NCBI GenBank assembly: GCA_963848825.1
Contig: CAWKFA010000017.1
Coordinates: 930,001 to 994,000 of the forward strand
Origin: CAVVSQ01 sp963848825
GTDB lineage: Bacteria > Planctomycetota > Planctomycetia > Gemmatales > Gemmataceae
Direction: 5' to 3'
Length of the DNA: 64,000 nucleotides
Program-made: the position numbers and the translations under genes
The notes under the pieces: generated by a model
What the model was told of the DNA's origin: nothing
Database searches by the model: none
What the model saw: only the letters and a program-made list of their open reading frames with translations
Shown here: positions 1 to 9,983 of the stretch, piece by piece
Position numbering within the stretch: position 1 is the first letter of the stretch
Layout: each line of letters opens with the position of its first letter

Positions 1-55
1 CAACGTTTTTGCAGGGTATTAAAGGGGTCTGACCCCTTTTTCAACGGGCTGCTAA
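1..55. repeat. REP-like element, right half
   Basis: This 55-bp stretch matches 23129-23182 with about two mismatches. It contains the palindromic core GGGGTCTGACCCC followed by TTTTTCAACGGGCTG. In the copy at 23 kb this half is the right arm of a long inverted repeat, so the left arm here probably lies outside the window. It sits just beyond the stop codon of the thioredoxin/TPR gene. Confidence 0.85.
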
Positions 56-62
56 ACGAGAA

Positions 63-1243
63 TTAACGCTTGTCGGCCTCGGCGCTTTGGGTGCGGCTCG
101 GCAAACCTTGCAATTCGGCTAGCCTGATCTGGGCAGACTCGGCCTGGCGCGTGCCCGGGAACTGGTGGAGAACGCGTTGCAGGTGTATTTCCGCTTGTTG
201 CGGCTGGGCCTTTCTGAGCAGGGCGTTGGCGAGATCGAGCTCCAGCGTGGCCAGGCGGTCGTTCAGCGCATCCACGGCTCCCTGCATCCACTCGGGATTG
301 CTCTTGATTTCATTGCGGATCAGCGAGGCTTCCTGGCCTTCCGGCAGGTCTCCATAGCTGCTTAACAGCACTTCACAGCGGTCCAGGCAGGGCACGAACT
401 CGCGGTTTTTGAAAAAGTCTTTGGCCTGGGCAAGAAGCTCGGCCGAGCGTTTGATCTTTTGTAAACGGCGCACTTCCGGGCTCTGCTCGATGCGGGTCAC
501 CTGCTCGGCGGCCTCCTTGGCGGCGCCAGGCCTGGGAAGACACGCATGGTGTCCCGCAGCGCCTCGATCGCTTCCGCGTATTGTGCCTTTTCCTGGAGCT
601 GTCTGGCTTTCAGGAGCCGGTCGCCGGCCTTTTGTTCCATTTCGTTCATCAGCTTGTCCGCGTTGACCTGTGCCTGGCAGACTTTGCCGTCGTCGAGAAT
701 GGTCCGGAGGGCGGGGATGGCCCGGGCATAATTGCCTGCCTCGATGGCCTTGGCGGCGAGTTGCAAATCACGCAGCATCCAGTCCGGACTGGTGATGGAC
801 GCCAGGGCGCGCTGCAGACATTCATGGAATTCGCCTGCCTCCTTGTAACCGACGAGTGGCGCGCTTAATAAATTGCCATCCGGGTCGGCCAGCACGATGG
901 TGGGATAGCTCGTGATGCTCAGCGCGTTCGCCAGGGCGATCTCGCCGGGGGTGCCGTCGGCATTGACCTTGAGCGGGATGAAACGCTCGTTCATCACGGC
1001 GGTGACTTTGGTGTCACGAAACGTCGTTTGGTCGAGCTTGGTGCAGAAAAAGCAACTTCGGGTGCCGAAATCGATGACAAGCGGCAGTCCTTTTTCCTTC
1101 GCCTCCATGCGCGCACTGTAATAGTCCCTGCGCCATTTCACTTCTTGAAGGGAGGCACCCTCCTGGGCCAGGGCGACGAGCGCTGGCAGGGTAACGGCGA
1201 TGCCCAGCAGCAGCGCTTTCCAGGGGGTGCGACGGCTAGTCAT
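63..1243 (-). CDS. Exported thioredoxin-fold protein with TPR-like tail (frameshifted)
   Basis: A probable secreted thiol/disulphide protein. The start at 1243 (MTSRRTPWK) is chosen because it begins a clear signal peptide ending near ALAQ and has GAGGA about 9 nt upstream. A thioredoxin_7-type domain follows, with the redox motif C-F-F-C and the cis-proline motif SYPT. The C-terminal part is alpha-helical and TPR-like. The reading frame breaks near position 520: the first frame runs into a stop at 497, while the tail continues as AKEAAEQVTRIEQ in the next frame down to position 63. One deleted base would join them. The redox fold is clear from the motif; substrate and partner are unknown. 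Confidence 0.75.
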
Positions 1244-1313
1244 GATAACGGTCCTCGCTGCGGTAGACGGTGTTCCTGGCGAGAAACCTCGCGCGGGAGA
1301 CAACGTCCGCAAA

Positions 1314-2226
1314 TCATTTCGCCCGTGGGTGAGCGCTGCGATAGCTGTCCTTGAGCCGTTCGGTGGTTACGTGGGTGTAAATCTGGGTGGTTGCCAAACT
1401 CCGATGCCCGAGCAGTTCCTGCACACTACGAATATCGGCCCCGTGATCCAAAAGGTGTGTGGCGAAGCTGTGTCGCAGGGTATGTGGGCTGGTGCGCTTA
1501 TCCATACCCGCCAGGGCCAGGTATTTTTCAAGGAGACGTCCAACGCTGCGCGTGGTGAGCCGAGTCCCGTTTTTGTTGAGGAAAACGGCGTCTTTGTTTT
1601 TGGCACTTGGTGTGCGCTGTTTCTCTCCCAGGAGCCGTGCCCGCATCAGCAACCATTGCTTGAGTGCGGCCAGGGCCTCCGGCCCGAAAAACACCAGGCG
1701 TTCTTTCTTACCCTTGCCGCGTACCGTGGCCACACCGCCATCGAGGTCCATGTCGCTGTCGTTAAGGCCGGTCAATTCACTGGCCCGCAAACCCGCGGAG
1801 TAAAGGATCTCCAGGATGGCCCGATCGCGCAGGCCCAGGGGCGTGGGTGCCTGCGCAGCTTGCAGCAGCTTGCCGAGGTCCGTTTCACCCAGGAAATGGG
1901 GTAGTTTCTTGTCCTGCCGGGGCCCACGCAATCCTTCCGCGGGGTTGGCGGTCAGCGCCTCCTTGCCTGCACAGAAAGCGAAACCAGGAACGGACCGAGG
2001 CAATGCGGCGGGCGATGGTGGTCTTGGCATAGCCCTGATCATGCAGCCAGACGGTGTAAGCACGCACGTGCCGGCTGACCAGTTTGGCCGGGTCACTCGT
2101 CTGATAGGTGTCCCGAAAAAAGGCCACGGCCTGGGTTAAATCCTCGCGGTAGGACTTCACAGTCAATTCGGAGGCGTTCTTTTCCAGGGCCAAGTAACGC
2201 AGGAATTCGGCTACGGCGGCGTCCAT
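1314..2226 (-). CDS. xerD: Tyrosine recombinase XerC/XerD (frameshifted)
   Basis: A site-specific tyrosine recombinase, expected to resolve chromosome dimers at dif. The N-terminal SAM-like core-binding domain starts with MDAAVAEFLRYLALEKN and the catalytic domain follows. Catalytic residues are visible: Arg in LRASE, Lys in GKGKKERLV, HxxR in HTLRHSFATH, His in LLGHRSL and the nucleophile Tyr in QIYTH. The frame shifts near 1960, between the two domains, where RFLCRQ should join EALTANPAEG. The start at 2226 has AAGGG a few bases upstream. The length (~300 residues) fits the family. XerC cannot be told from XerD by eye. The small gene upstream ends 3 bp before this start, so they are probably co-transcribed. 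Confidence 0.85.
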
Positions 2227-2228
2227 GG

Positions 2229-2459
2229 TTACCCTTGAATGCGTGACCTCGGGGCCTCGACCGGTTCGGGCACGCTGTCCTGTTGTTCGCGGGCCTTTTT
2301 GGTAAGCACCATGGCATCGAACCAATTAAGACTTAGGCCTGGGTCGGCGGCCTGGTCCCGAAAGGCATCGATCAGGTGGGCTCGGCTATCATCGTCGTAA
2401 ACAAAGATGTAGCGTTCGTCGCCCTTGACGAGGGCCAGAACGTTGAACTCCTGCGGCAA
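2229..2459 (-). CDS. Small conserved hypothetical protein upstream of xer
   Basis: A 76-residue protein with no recognised domain. It contains an acidic stretch, FVYDDDSRAHLIDAFRDQAAD. I use a TTG start at 2459 because GAGGTGAG lies 5 nt upstream of it. The stop is 2 bp from the start of the Xer recombinase, so the pair probably forms an operon. Function unknown. The good ribosome-binding site and clean frame make it likely to be real. Confidence 0.65.
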   Translation of the reverse strand: MPQEFNVLALVKGDERYIFVYDDDSRAHLIDAFRDQAADPGLSLNWFDAMVLTKKAREQQDSVPEPVEAPRSRIQG

Positions 2460-2660
2460 AACTCACCTCTCTGTCCGTTCCGCCGACGCCGGGGAGCGCC
2501 CGCATGGGATCACGCCTATCGCCATGACCTCCTATCGACCCCGCGAAGGAACGGACTTATCGGACAATCGGGTAAGTTGAGCTTCTTGGACCCATAGCAT
2601 GCGGCAACTCCTGCGAAGTTTGCCCAGCTTGGCATGCCGGTAAACAGATTGGATAGGGTT

Positions 2661-3353
2661 TTAGATGAGGTCGAGCGGGCTGCGCAGGCCAACCTCTTCG
2701 CGGCAGACGAAGGGCTCTCCGTAGCCGGTCCCGATGGTCCAGCCCCAATAGCGAGCGCGGTCGCGGACATCATCGAGTACCGTGGGTGGCATTTGCGGCC
2801 GTCCCGCGATGAACTGGGAGTGGTAACACGATAGGGCGTTCATTTTCGCTTCGTGGTAAGCGGTTACGTCGACGACGAAGGATGGTTTGACATGAAGGCG
2901 CAAATGAACGCTAAAGAAATAAAGAACACGCTGGGGAAAATGGGGAAGATGGGGCAAGTCAGACTTGGTCAGCTTCGCCCAGAAACGCGCGGCGTCCACG
3001 AGCGCGCTGGCGGCGACATGGTCAGGGTGAGAGTCCTGCCAGAAATGCGCAAGCAGCACCTTGGGCTTGAGCTGACGCAACATGCCCGCGAGCCGATGGC
3101 GAGAATCCAGGTCCGCCACGAGGGAGCGGTTGGCAAGGCCCAAATTGCCGCGCCAATCAAGCCCCAGAATTTTGCTGGCGGCTTCCGTCTCCTGGATGCG
3201 CAACTCTGGCGAGCCGTAGGGCGTTGGCTCACCGTTCGTCAGGTCGAGCACGCCCACCGAGGCGCCCCTGGCTTTTAGGCCCATGATAGTTCCGCCGACG
3301 CCAAGTTCGGCATCGTCGGGGTGAGCGGCAATCACCAAATAATCGAGTTCCAT
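2661..3353 (-). CDS. bshB1: Bacillithiol biosynthesis deacetylase BshB1 (PIG-L family)
   Basis: A 230-residue zinc-dependent deacetylase of the PIG-L/LmbE family. The zinc motif AAHPDDAELG is at residues 9-18, and the distal motif SHPDH is present near residue 109. Overall length and the C-terminal segment with GTGYGEPF match BshB1, which removes acetate from GlcNAc-malate in bacillithiol synthesis. The assignment to BshB1 rather than another PIG-L enzyme is by family resemblance. The frame is intact. No other bsh gene is in the window. Confidence 0.85.
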   Translation of the reverse strand: MELDYLVIAAHPDDAELGVGGTIMGLKARGASVGVLDLTNGEPTPYGSPELRIQETEAASKILGLDWRGNLGLANRSLVADLDSRHRLAGMLRQLKPKVLLAHFWQDSHPDHVAASALVDAARFWAKLTKSDLPHLPHFPQRVLYFFSVHLRLHVKPSFVVDVTAYHEAKMNALSCYHSQFIAGRPQMPPTVLDDVRDRARYWGWTIGTGYGEPFVCREEVGLRSPLDLI

Positions 3354-3575
3354 GTTTACCCCCGGTCACGAGGCTCAATGCCAATCTCGGCACCGTCATA
3401 ATAAAGGCCGCACTGCCATAAAATAGGAAAGCTAGGCTGACTTTGCCCAGTGCCTTGATTTCCGCGGCCAGCTTGTCTACCATTTTTCATTGTTGGGCAT
3501 GGCGGCATTTCCCGTTGGAATCCTCCGGAATGGATTCGCCTGTCAGCAAGCCGCCCAGAGCTCGAGTCGGCGAGG

Positions 3576-3947
3576 ATGACAACCGAAATGGCCAAGAAGA
3601 AAGCTAACCACACGGGCATCGCCTCGGTAGGCATCGAACGGGCCTCCCGTCTGTATCGTTTATTGAATTTCCTGGGGCACGGCCCACAAACCCGAGCAAG
3701 CTTGATTCGTCGGCTCCATTTGGGAGTTCGCGGTTTTTATCGCGATCTGGAGGTCCTGCGCGCCGTAAATGTCCTGGTCGAACTGGCCGATGGTCGCTAT
3801 CACCTGCGTGAGGAACTGACCATCGTTCTCGAACGCCTGCCTTTCCCCGACCCCAACTTGAACCTGGGTGAAGCACGCCAGCTGGCCAAGGGGCGTTCCG
3901 CCGCTCATAAAAAGATCCGCGAACAACTGGCAAAAATCGAGAAATAA
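3576..3947 (+). CDS. Winged-helix (HTH) protein, WYL/DeoR-like
   Basis: A 119-123 residue protein. Residues 20-75 (RASRLYRLLNFLGHGPQ onward) resemble the N-terminal winged helix of WYL/DeoR-type regulators, with a recognition-helix-like stretch GVRGFYRDLEVLR. There is no WYL effector domain. The C-terminus is lysine-rich. The alternative start at 3588 (MAKKK) has GAGG about 12 nt upstream and may be preferred. It is transcribed divergently from bshB1 and lies upstream of kdsB. A DNA-binding role is inferred; the target is unknown. Confidence 0.7.
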   Translation: MTTEMAKKKANHTGIASVGIERASRLYRLLNFLGHGPQTRASLIRRLHLGVRGFYRDLEVLRAVNVLVELADGRYHLREELTIVLERLPFPDPNLNLGEARQLAKGRSAAHKKIREQLAKIEK

Positions 3948-4084
3948 GCGCCTAATCCCCAATGGAATGGCCCACTTGCAATTGAAGGCCAGCCACTCCT
4001 TTTTCGGCGGCCGTTAACCCGCCCAGACTGCCTTGACCCGATCTCCTGAAACCGGTCTAATCGCCGCGACCAAGGGAGACCGTC

Positions 4085-4831
4085 ATGAAAACCGCGATTG
4101 TGATTCCGGCCCGCTATGCCTCGACACGCTTGCCCGGTAAGCCGCTCCTGAAGGAGACCGGCAAATATCTGATTCAGCACGTTTATGAGCAAGCCTCTCA
4201 ATGCGGGGCCCATGCCGTCATTGTCGCGACCGACGACGAACGTATCGCCCGCGCTGTCGAGAGTTTCGGCGGCCAGGTCGTGATGACGCGTGCCGATCAC
4301 CCCACCGGCACCGACCGTATTGCCGAGGCTGCCAAATCAATCGACGCGGACATCATTGTCAACCTGCAAGGTGATGAACCGCTCGTTCACCCAGACGACC
4401 TGGATTTATTGCCTGACCTGCTCAAGCAGGACTCCGCCGCCGACGTGTCTACCCTGGCCGTGCCAATAAAATCGCTCGAACAGTGGCGCGATCCGAACTG
4501 CGTCAAGGTGGTGCGCAACAGTTGCGGTCGCGCCCTCTATTTTAGCCGCAGTCCCATCCCTTATGTACGTGACCGCCAACCCGACTTCCAGGCGCTGCCC
4601 TCCATGTTTTTGCAACATCTGGGCATGTATGCTTACCGCCGGACCTTTTTGATGAAGCTGGCAAGTCTGCCGCCGGAGCCCCTGGAAGAGTTGGAAAAGC
4701 TTGAACAGCTGCGTGTGCTGGCCATCGGCCGCTGCATCCAGGTCGGCGTTGTCGAGCGGGCCGGACGAGGCGTCGATACGCCGGCGGATTACCAGCGTTT
4801 CGTTGAGACCGTTCGCCAAAGGGCGGCGTGA
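4085..4831 (+). CDS. kdsB: 3-deoxy-manno-octulosonate cytidylyltransferase
   Basis: CMP-KDO synthetase, which activates KDO with CTP for lipid A/LPS assembly in the cytoplasm. The 248-residue length is typical. Diagnostic motifs are IPARYASTRLPGKPL at the N-terminus, ATDDERIARAVESFGG, HPTGTDRIAEA and NLQGDEPLV. GGGAG precedes the ATG. The gene lies 130 bp upstream of pyrG, whose product supplies CTP, the co-substrate of KdsB, so linkage is sensible. Confidence 0.95.
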   Translation: MKTAIVIPARYASTRLPGKPLLKETGKYLIQHVYEQASQCGAHAVIVATDDERIARAVESFGGQVVMTRADHPTGTDRIAEAAKSIDADIIVNLQGDEPLVHPDDLDLLPDLLKQDSAADVSTLAVPIKSLEQWRDPNCVKVVRNSCGRALYFSRSPIPYVRDRQPDFQALPSMFLQHLGMYAYRRTFLMKLASLPPEPLEELEKLEQLRVLAIGRCIQVGVVERAGRGVDTPADYQRFVETVRQRAA

Positions 4832-4961
4832 GCAACGTAAAGATAACCATTTCTTCATCAACAATTTCGAGCCAGCATCGCGTTGGCCTGTCGGCGCACA
4901 AAAGATAAGATGATCATGGGCGCTCCCCCTGGTTATTTCTTTTGAAACCGAGGACCAACGC

Positions 4962-6615
4962 GTGGCCAAACATATCTTCGTTACCGGCGGGGTAGTGAGT
5001 TCCCTGGGCAAGGGCCTGACCTCCGCATCGATCGGCATGCTGTTGGAGCATCGCGGCCTGCGCGTGCGCCTGCAGAAATTCGATCCCTATATCAATGTCG
5101 ATCCGGGGACGATGAGCCCGTATCAACACGGCGAGGTTTACGTGCTCGACGATGGCGCGGAAACCGACCTCGACCTGGGTCATTACGAACGGTTTACCTC
5201 CGCTCCCTTGAGTCGAGACTGCAACTTTACGACCGGTAAGATCTACCAGGCCGTGATCCAGAAGGAACGCAAGGGGGAATACCTTGGGCGGACGGTCCAG
5301 GTGATTCCGCACGTGACGGATGAAATCAAGAATGCGGTGCGCAAGCTGGCCACGGACGACGTCGATGTGGTCATCACGGAAATCGGCGGCACCGTTGGCG
5401 ATATCGAAGGCTTGCCTTTTCTCGAAGCGATTCGCCAGGTCGCTCTCGACCTCGGCAAGGCCAATGTGCTCTACATTCACCTGACACTCGTGCCTTACCT
5501 GAAGGCGGCCGGTGAGTCCAAAACGAAGCCGACGCAGCACAGTGTCGAGCGCCTGCGGCAAATCGGCATCCAGCCGGATATTCTTATTTGCCGGACGGAA
5601 CGCGAGCTGGTCAAGGAGGACGCCGAGAAGATCGCCTTATTTTGCAATGTGGAAAAACAGGCGGTCATCGAGGAGCGTGACAAGGAATTCAGCATTTACG
5701 AAGTCCCGCTCAGTCTGGTGGAAAACAAACTGGACAACCTGATTGTCGATAAGCTCCAGCTCAAGGCCAAGCCGCTCGACATCAGCGACTGGCGCGCCAT
5801 GCTGCAACGGATCAGAAACCCCGCTCACGAGGTGACCGTTGGCGTGGTCGGCAAATACATCAAGCACAAGGACGCTTACAAATCGATCTATGAAGCGCTC
5901 GATCACGCCGGCATCGCCAACGCGGCACGCGTTGTCGTAAGGAGCATCGAGGCCGAGGAAGTCGAGCGCGAGGGGGCCGAGCGCGTCCTGAGCGGCCTGG
6001 ACGGCCTATTAATACCCGGCGGCTTCGACTATCGCGGCTCGACCGGCAAGATCGACGCCATCCGCTATGCACGGGAGCGTAAGGTGCCCTTTTTCGGCAT
6101 TTGCCTGGGCCTGCAATGCGCAGTGATCGAGTTTGCCCGCAACGTCGTCGGCCTCAAGGACGCCAATAGCACCGAGTTCGATCGCGCTTGCCGTCACCCC
6201 GTCGTCTGCATGCTGGACGACCAATACGCGATCACGGACAAGGGGGGCACCATGCGCCTGGGGACCTACCCTTGCCAGTTGACCGAAGGGAGCAAGGCGC
6301 AAGAGGCGTATGCCAGCACTGTCATTCACGAACGCCACCGCCATCGCTACGAATTCAACAACCAGTTCCGCCAGCAATTTGCCGCCAACGGACTGGAAGT
6401 GACCGGCACCAGTCCGAACGGGCAACTGGTCGAAGTGATCGAACTACGCGACCATCCATGGTTTCTGGCGGTGCAATGCCACCCCGAGTTCAAATCGAAG
6501 CCGACCAAGGCCCATCCGCTCTTTCGCAGTTTCATAGCGGCCAGCATCGCGCGGCACGATAACAAGAAAAATGATGGCACCCGCGCGCGTGGCCGCGCCG
6601 CCGGTGAAGGTGTAA
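4962..6615 (+). CDS. pyrG: CTP synthase
   Basis: CTP synthase converts UTP to CTP using glutamine. It has an N-terminal synthetase domain (MAKHIFVTGGVVSSLGKG, with a GTG start preceded by GAGGA) and a C-terminal class I glutamine amidotransferase domain with the nucleophile in FFGICLGLQCA and a late HPE motif in VQCHPEF. As written, the frame does not stop until 7085 and overlaps the next gene entirely. Homology ends near residue 530 at FRSFIAASIARHD. A one-base indel in the A-run near 6570 would allow a stop at 6613-6615, which I take as the probable end. Confidence 0.85.
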
Positions 6616-6660
6616 AACGAAATGTCAGGTCCGCTTTTTTTCACCATTACAGGAGGTTCC

Positions 6661-7140
6661 ATGAAGAAGCAAGGAGTACGCTGGGCGGTCACCGTTTGCT
6701 TGGCGCTGTTCTTGGCGACCAGCGCCGCGCAAGCCCAGGAGGGCCAGGGCAAGTACATTACCGAAGCGACGATACGTCTGAGCAAGATGGTCGACGCGGC
6801 CAATCGGGATGGGTTCATGCTGTCCACGAACTTGTTCTCCATCGGCGGTGGCTGGCTCAAGCAGGATGCGGCGAACTGGGTGCCTCTCTTTACGGTTCAG
6901 CTCGATGCGGGCAAGGACTATCGGTTTTTGGCTTCGGGCGATGCCGATACCAAGGACCTCGATCTAAAAATCACCGATGCCAATGGCGCGGTGGTCAAGG
7001 CCGACGAAGGTGCGGAGCCGGAAGCCATTGTCAACTACCGGCCCACGCAAACCGGCCGTTACCTGGTGAGCTTGCGGTTATATGATTCCGTGAACAATCA
7101 ACCGTGCACGTGCCTGGGCGTGGTCACCATGAAGAAATAG
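6661..7140 (+). CDS. Exported protein with pre-peptidase C-terminal-like domain
   Basis: A 159-residue secreted protein. The ATG at 6661 is fixed by a strong AGGAGG 4-9 nt upstream and by the signal peptide (MKKQGVRWAVTVCLALF, cleaved near AQA). The mature part resembles a PPC-type beta-sandwich (YRFLASGDADTKDLDLKI, then TGRYLVSLRLYD). Such domains occur in secreted planctomycete proteins, but the function here is unknown. A strong hairpin follows the stop. Confidence 0.75.
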   Translation: MKKQGVRWAVTVCLALFLATSAAQAQEGQGKYITEATIRLSKMVDAANRDGFMLSTNLFSIGGGWLKQDAANWVPLFTVQLDAGKDYRFLASGDADTKDLDLKITDANGAVVKADEGAEPEAIVNYRPTQTGRYLVSLRLYDSVNNQPCTCLGVVTMKK

Positions 7141-7168
7141 CCCGCTCGCGGCGTGTAGATACAAGCGA

Positions 7169-7207
7169 CCGGAGAATAGGCGGCCCTTGCTGGCCGCGAT
7201 TCTCCGG
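7169..7207 (+). terminator. Hairpin terminator
   Basis: CCGGAGAAT and GGCGGCC pair with GGCCGC and ATTCTCCGG around a short loop, giving a nearly perfect 16-bp stem about 30 bp after the stop at 7140. The downstream sequence TTGTCTATTT is only moderately T-rich. Confidence 0.7.
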
Positions 7208-7279
7208 TTGTCTATTTAGATGGCACGCTATCCCCATGCTTGTTACATTGAGCGTCTCAAGCTGGTCCAGGAGTCAGGT

Positions 7280-9158
7280 ATGCGCTGCCACATCATTATC
7301 GCCGCTGGGTTCTTGGCACTGTTTGCCGGTATGGCTCGTGGCGGCAGTAGTAATAGTCTGCTTGACGTTTCCGCCGATGGCAAACTGCTGTTAGCGGCCA
7401 ACCGGGACAATGGTACGGTTACCGTTGTCGATACGGAAAAGCGCCAGGTGCTTCGGGAAATCAAGGTCGGCGCCAAGCCCGAAGGCGTTTCGTGGATTGG
7501 CGCGGGCCCGCGCGCTCGTGACGCTGTATGAAGACAATGCCCTCGTGTTCTTCGACGCCGCAACGGGCGTTGTTAGCAAAAAACTGCCGGTCAGCGCCGA
7601 GCCCTACGGCGTCGTCGTCGACCGCGACGGCTTGACGGGCTGGGTAACCCATGAATATCCGGGTACGATCAGCACGATCGATTTGCAAAATGAAGTAGTG
7701 CTGCGCGAAACGAAAGCCGGTTCGCACCTGCGCGGCATCGCCCTGGCGGCCGACGGCAGACGGCTCTATGTTTCCGAGTTTTACACGGGCATACTTCGCG
7801 CCTTCGACATCGGCCAACAAAGCGTCGTCGATTCCTGGAAGGGGCACAGCACCGACAATCTCTCGCGCCACGTACTTCTCCATCCGGCCAGGCCGAAAGC
7901 CTATCTGGCGCACATTCGTTCCATTGTCGGCGTCAACAATGGCTCTGGGTCGATCTTTCCCCAGCTTTCGATCTGCGATCTCGCTCCGGGCGAAGGTGGA
8001 CGTCGTGTATCATTCGGCATGGACACCTTCAACGGCGTCTACGTGACGACCAACCCATGGGAGGCCGCCATATCTTCGGACGGCAAGCGATTTTACCTTA
8101 TCTATGCCGGCACGGATGACATCAACGTCTGCCGGGTGGTGGACGATGACTACCGCGAAATCGAAAGCACCGGCTTGCCCAGACAAATCGGCCACAATCC
8201 GCGCGCGATTCGGCTCAGTCCCGATAATAAGCTCGTCTACATCTACTGCGCCATGGACTACGCAGTGACCGTCCATGAGACCGAGACACTGAAGGTCGTG
8301 GCCACGGTCAAGGTTTGCGACCCGCCGCTGACGCCGGAATGGGTGCGGGGCAAAATCCTTTTCAACAGCGCCAAGCCGCCGATGACCAGTCGGCGCTGGA
8401 TCGCCTGTGCCTCCTGCCATCCCGACGGCCACACCGATGGCCGGGTTTGGCAACAGCCAGAGGGGTTGCGCAAGACGACGTCGCTCTTTGGGGTGGCGCA
8501 TACGCACCCGCTGCACTGGTCGGCGGACCGCGACGAAGTTCAGGACTTTGAATACACCATCCGCAGCCAGCTGATGCAAAGCGCCCGCGGCCTGGCCCCA
8601 GGAACGCTTCAGCGCAAGAATGGCTATGACAAGATCGAGCTGACGGAAAAGATGGCGGGTCGCTCGAAGGACCTGGATGCGCTGGCCATTTACTCGAATT
8701 CCTTCGATTTTCCGCTATCGCCGCACATCCTGGCGCCGGGCAAGCTTCCGCCCGCGGCGCTGCGCGGCCAGGAGGTCTTCAATCGCGCCGACGTGGCTTG
8801 CGCCACCTGTCACCGTGGGCCGTTTTACACGGACAGTTCACTCAAGACCCCCTTCAATCTCCATGACGTTGGCACGGGCCAGGACGATCCGTCCGAGAAA
8901 ATGGGCCCGGCGTACGATACGCCCACGCTGCTGGGTATCTACCGCACGGCCCCCTACCTGCACCACGGCAAAGCCAGGACGCTCCACGAAGTGGTTACGA
9001 CCTTCAATAAAGACGACAAACATGGCAAGACGAGTCATCTCACCAAGCAGGAACTCGACGATCTGGTAGCTTTTTTGCAGGCGTTGCCATATGAAAAGCC
9101 GCCCGATGAAACGCCCAACACCGTGCCGTACCGTGTACAAAAAAAGGGGCCTTCGTAA
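7280..9158 (+). CDS. Beta-propeller/dihaem cytochrome c (MauG/peroxidase-like), frameshifted
   Basis: An exported protein. The N-terminal half has YVTN-like beta-propeller repeats (LLLAANRDNGTVTVVDTE, GGAG before the ATG at 7280). The C-terminal half has two c-type haem sites, CASCH near 8410 and CATCH near 8807, typical of dihaem cytochrome c peroxidase/MauG-like proteins, with conserved GPAYDTPTLLGIYRTAPYLHHGK. The frame breaks once, near 7500 (EGVSWIGAGP continuing as RALVTLYEDN). It probably acts in the periplasm. Substrate unknown. The stop overlaps the start of the next gene (TAATG). Confidence 0.8.
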
Positions 9159-9934
9159 TGGATTCTCAGTGGCGCACCCGCTATGAAGCAGCTCTCGACG
9201 TCGCCCGTCAGGCCGGCCTGTTCGCGCTCAAGCATTTCGACGCGGACGTGGCGGTCGAGTGGAAAGAAGATCGCTCGCCCGTGACCCTGGCGGACCGCGG
9301 CGCCGAACAACTGCTCCGCAAGACGCTGCTTGACTGGTTTCCGCGCGACGGCTTTTTGGGAGAAGAATCGGGCGCCACGCCTGGGACCTCCGGCTTTCGC
9401 TGGATCGTCGACCCGATTGACGGCACGCGTAGTTTTGTGCGCGGCGTGCCCTTGTGGGCGACCCTGGTGGGCCTCGAATACCAGGGCGAGCTTATCGCCG
9501 GAGCGGCTTTTTTGCCGGCGCTCAACCAAATGTACCGCGCCTTGCGCGGCGACGGCGCCTATCGCGATGATCGGCCCCTGCGCGTTTCGAGCGTGGCCAC
9601 GCTTCAAGACGCACACATCTTTTATTCGAGCATCAAATGGTTCGCGCGCGCGGGCAGCGAGGCGCAGTTCCTCAAATTGATCAAGCAGACCCAGAGGCAG
9701 CGGGGGTTTGGTGATTTCTATGGCTTCCTCCTGGTGGCGCAGGGCTCCGGCGACCTCATGATCGAACATGGTGTTCATTCCTGGGACCTGGCCGCGCTGG
9801 TCCCGATCGTTCTTGAAGCCGGGGGCAAAATGACCGCCTGGGACGGTAAAGAGAATATCGACAAGCCGGATGTGCTGGCCAGCAACGGCCTGTTACACGA
9901 CGCGGCCCTGCAAATCATCAATGGCCCCCCGTAA
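9158..9934 (+). CDS. hisN: Histidinol-phosphatase/inositol monophosphatase family enzyme
   Basis: A 258-residue Mg-dependent phosphatase of the IMPase superfamily. Metal-binding motifs are visible: GEESG (residues 68-72), WIVDPIDGTRSFVRG (85-99) and HSWDLAALVPIVLEAGG (near 207). The signature DPIDGTRSFVRGVP is typical of HisN-type histidinol-phosphate phosphatases, so that is the preferred call; another IMPase substrate cannot be excluded. It overlaps the preceding stop and is followed closely by mtnA. Note that hisF lies at the other end of the window, not in an operon with this gene. Confidence 0.8.
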   Translation: MDSQWRTRYEAALDVARQAGLFALKHFDADVAVEWKEDRSPVTLADRGAEQLLRKTLLDWFPRDGFLGEESGATPGTSGFRWIVDPIDGTRSFVRGVPLWATLVGLEYQGELIAGAAFLPALNQMYRALRGDGAYRDDRPLRVSSVATLQDAHIFYSSIKWFARAGSEAQFLKLIKQTQRQRGFGDFYGFLLVAQGSGDLMIEHGVHSWDLAALVPIVLEAGGKMTAWDGKENIDKPDVLASNGLLHDAALQIINGPP

Positions 9935-9983
9935 GCTCAACTTTGCAACCTTTGGCCAACCTACGCGGGCAGGAGAGTACATC

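Noticed and set aside
3356..3634. Minus-strand 92-residue frame ending just before bshB1, and an overlapping 84-residue frame
   Set aside because: Neither has a ribosome-binding site or family resemblance, and the upper part overlaps the divergent HTH gene. The hydrophobic start may be chance.
6616..7085. Extension of the CTP synthase frame to 707 residues
   Set aside because: The extra ~160 residues are the out-of-frame reading of the next gene, which has its own AGGAGG and signal peptide. A lost stop through an indel is the simpler explanation.
7220..7245. Sigma-54 type promoter (TGGCACG) before the dihaem cytochrome gene
   Set aside because: The GG and GC elements do not have the required spacing of ten bases.
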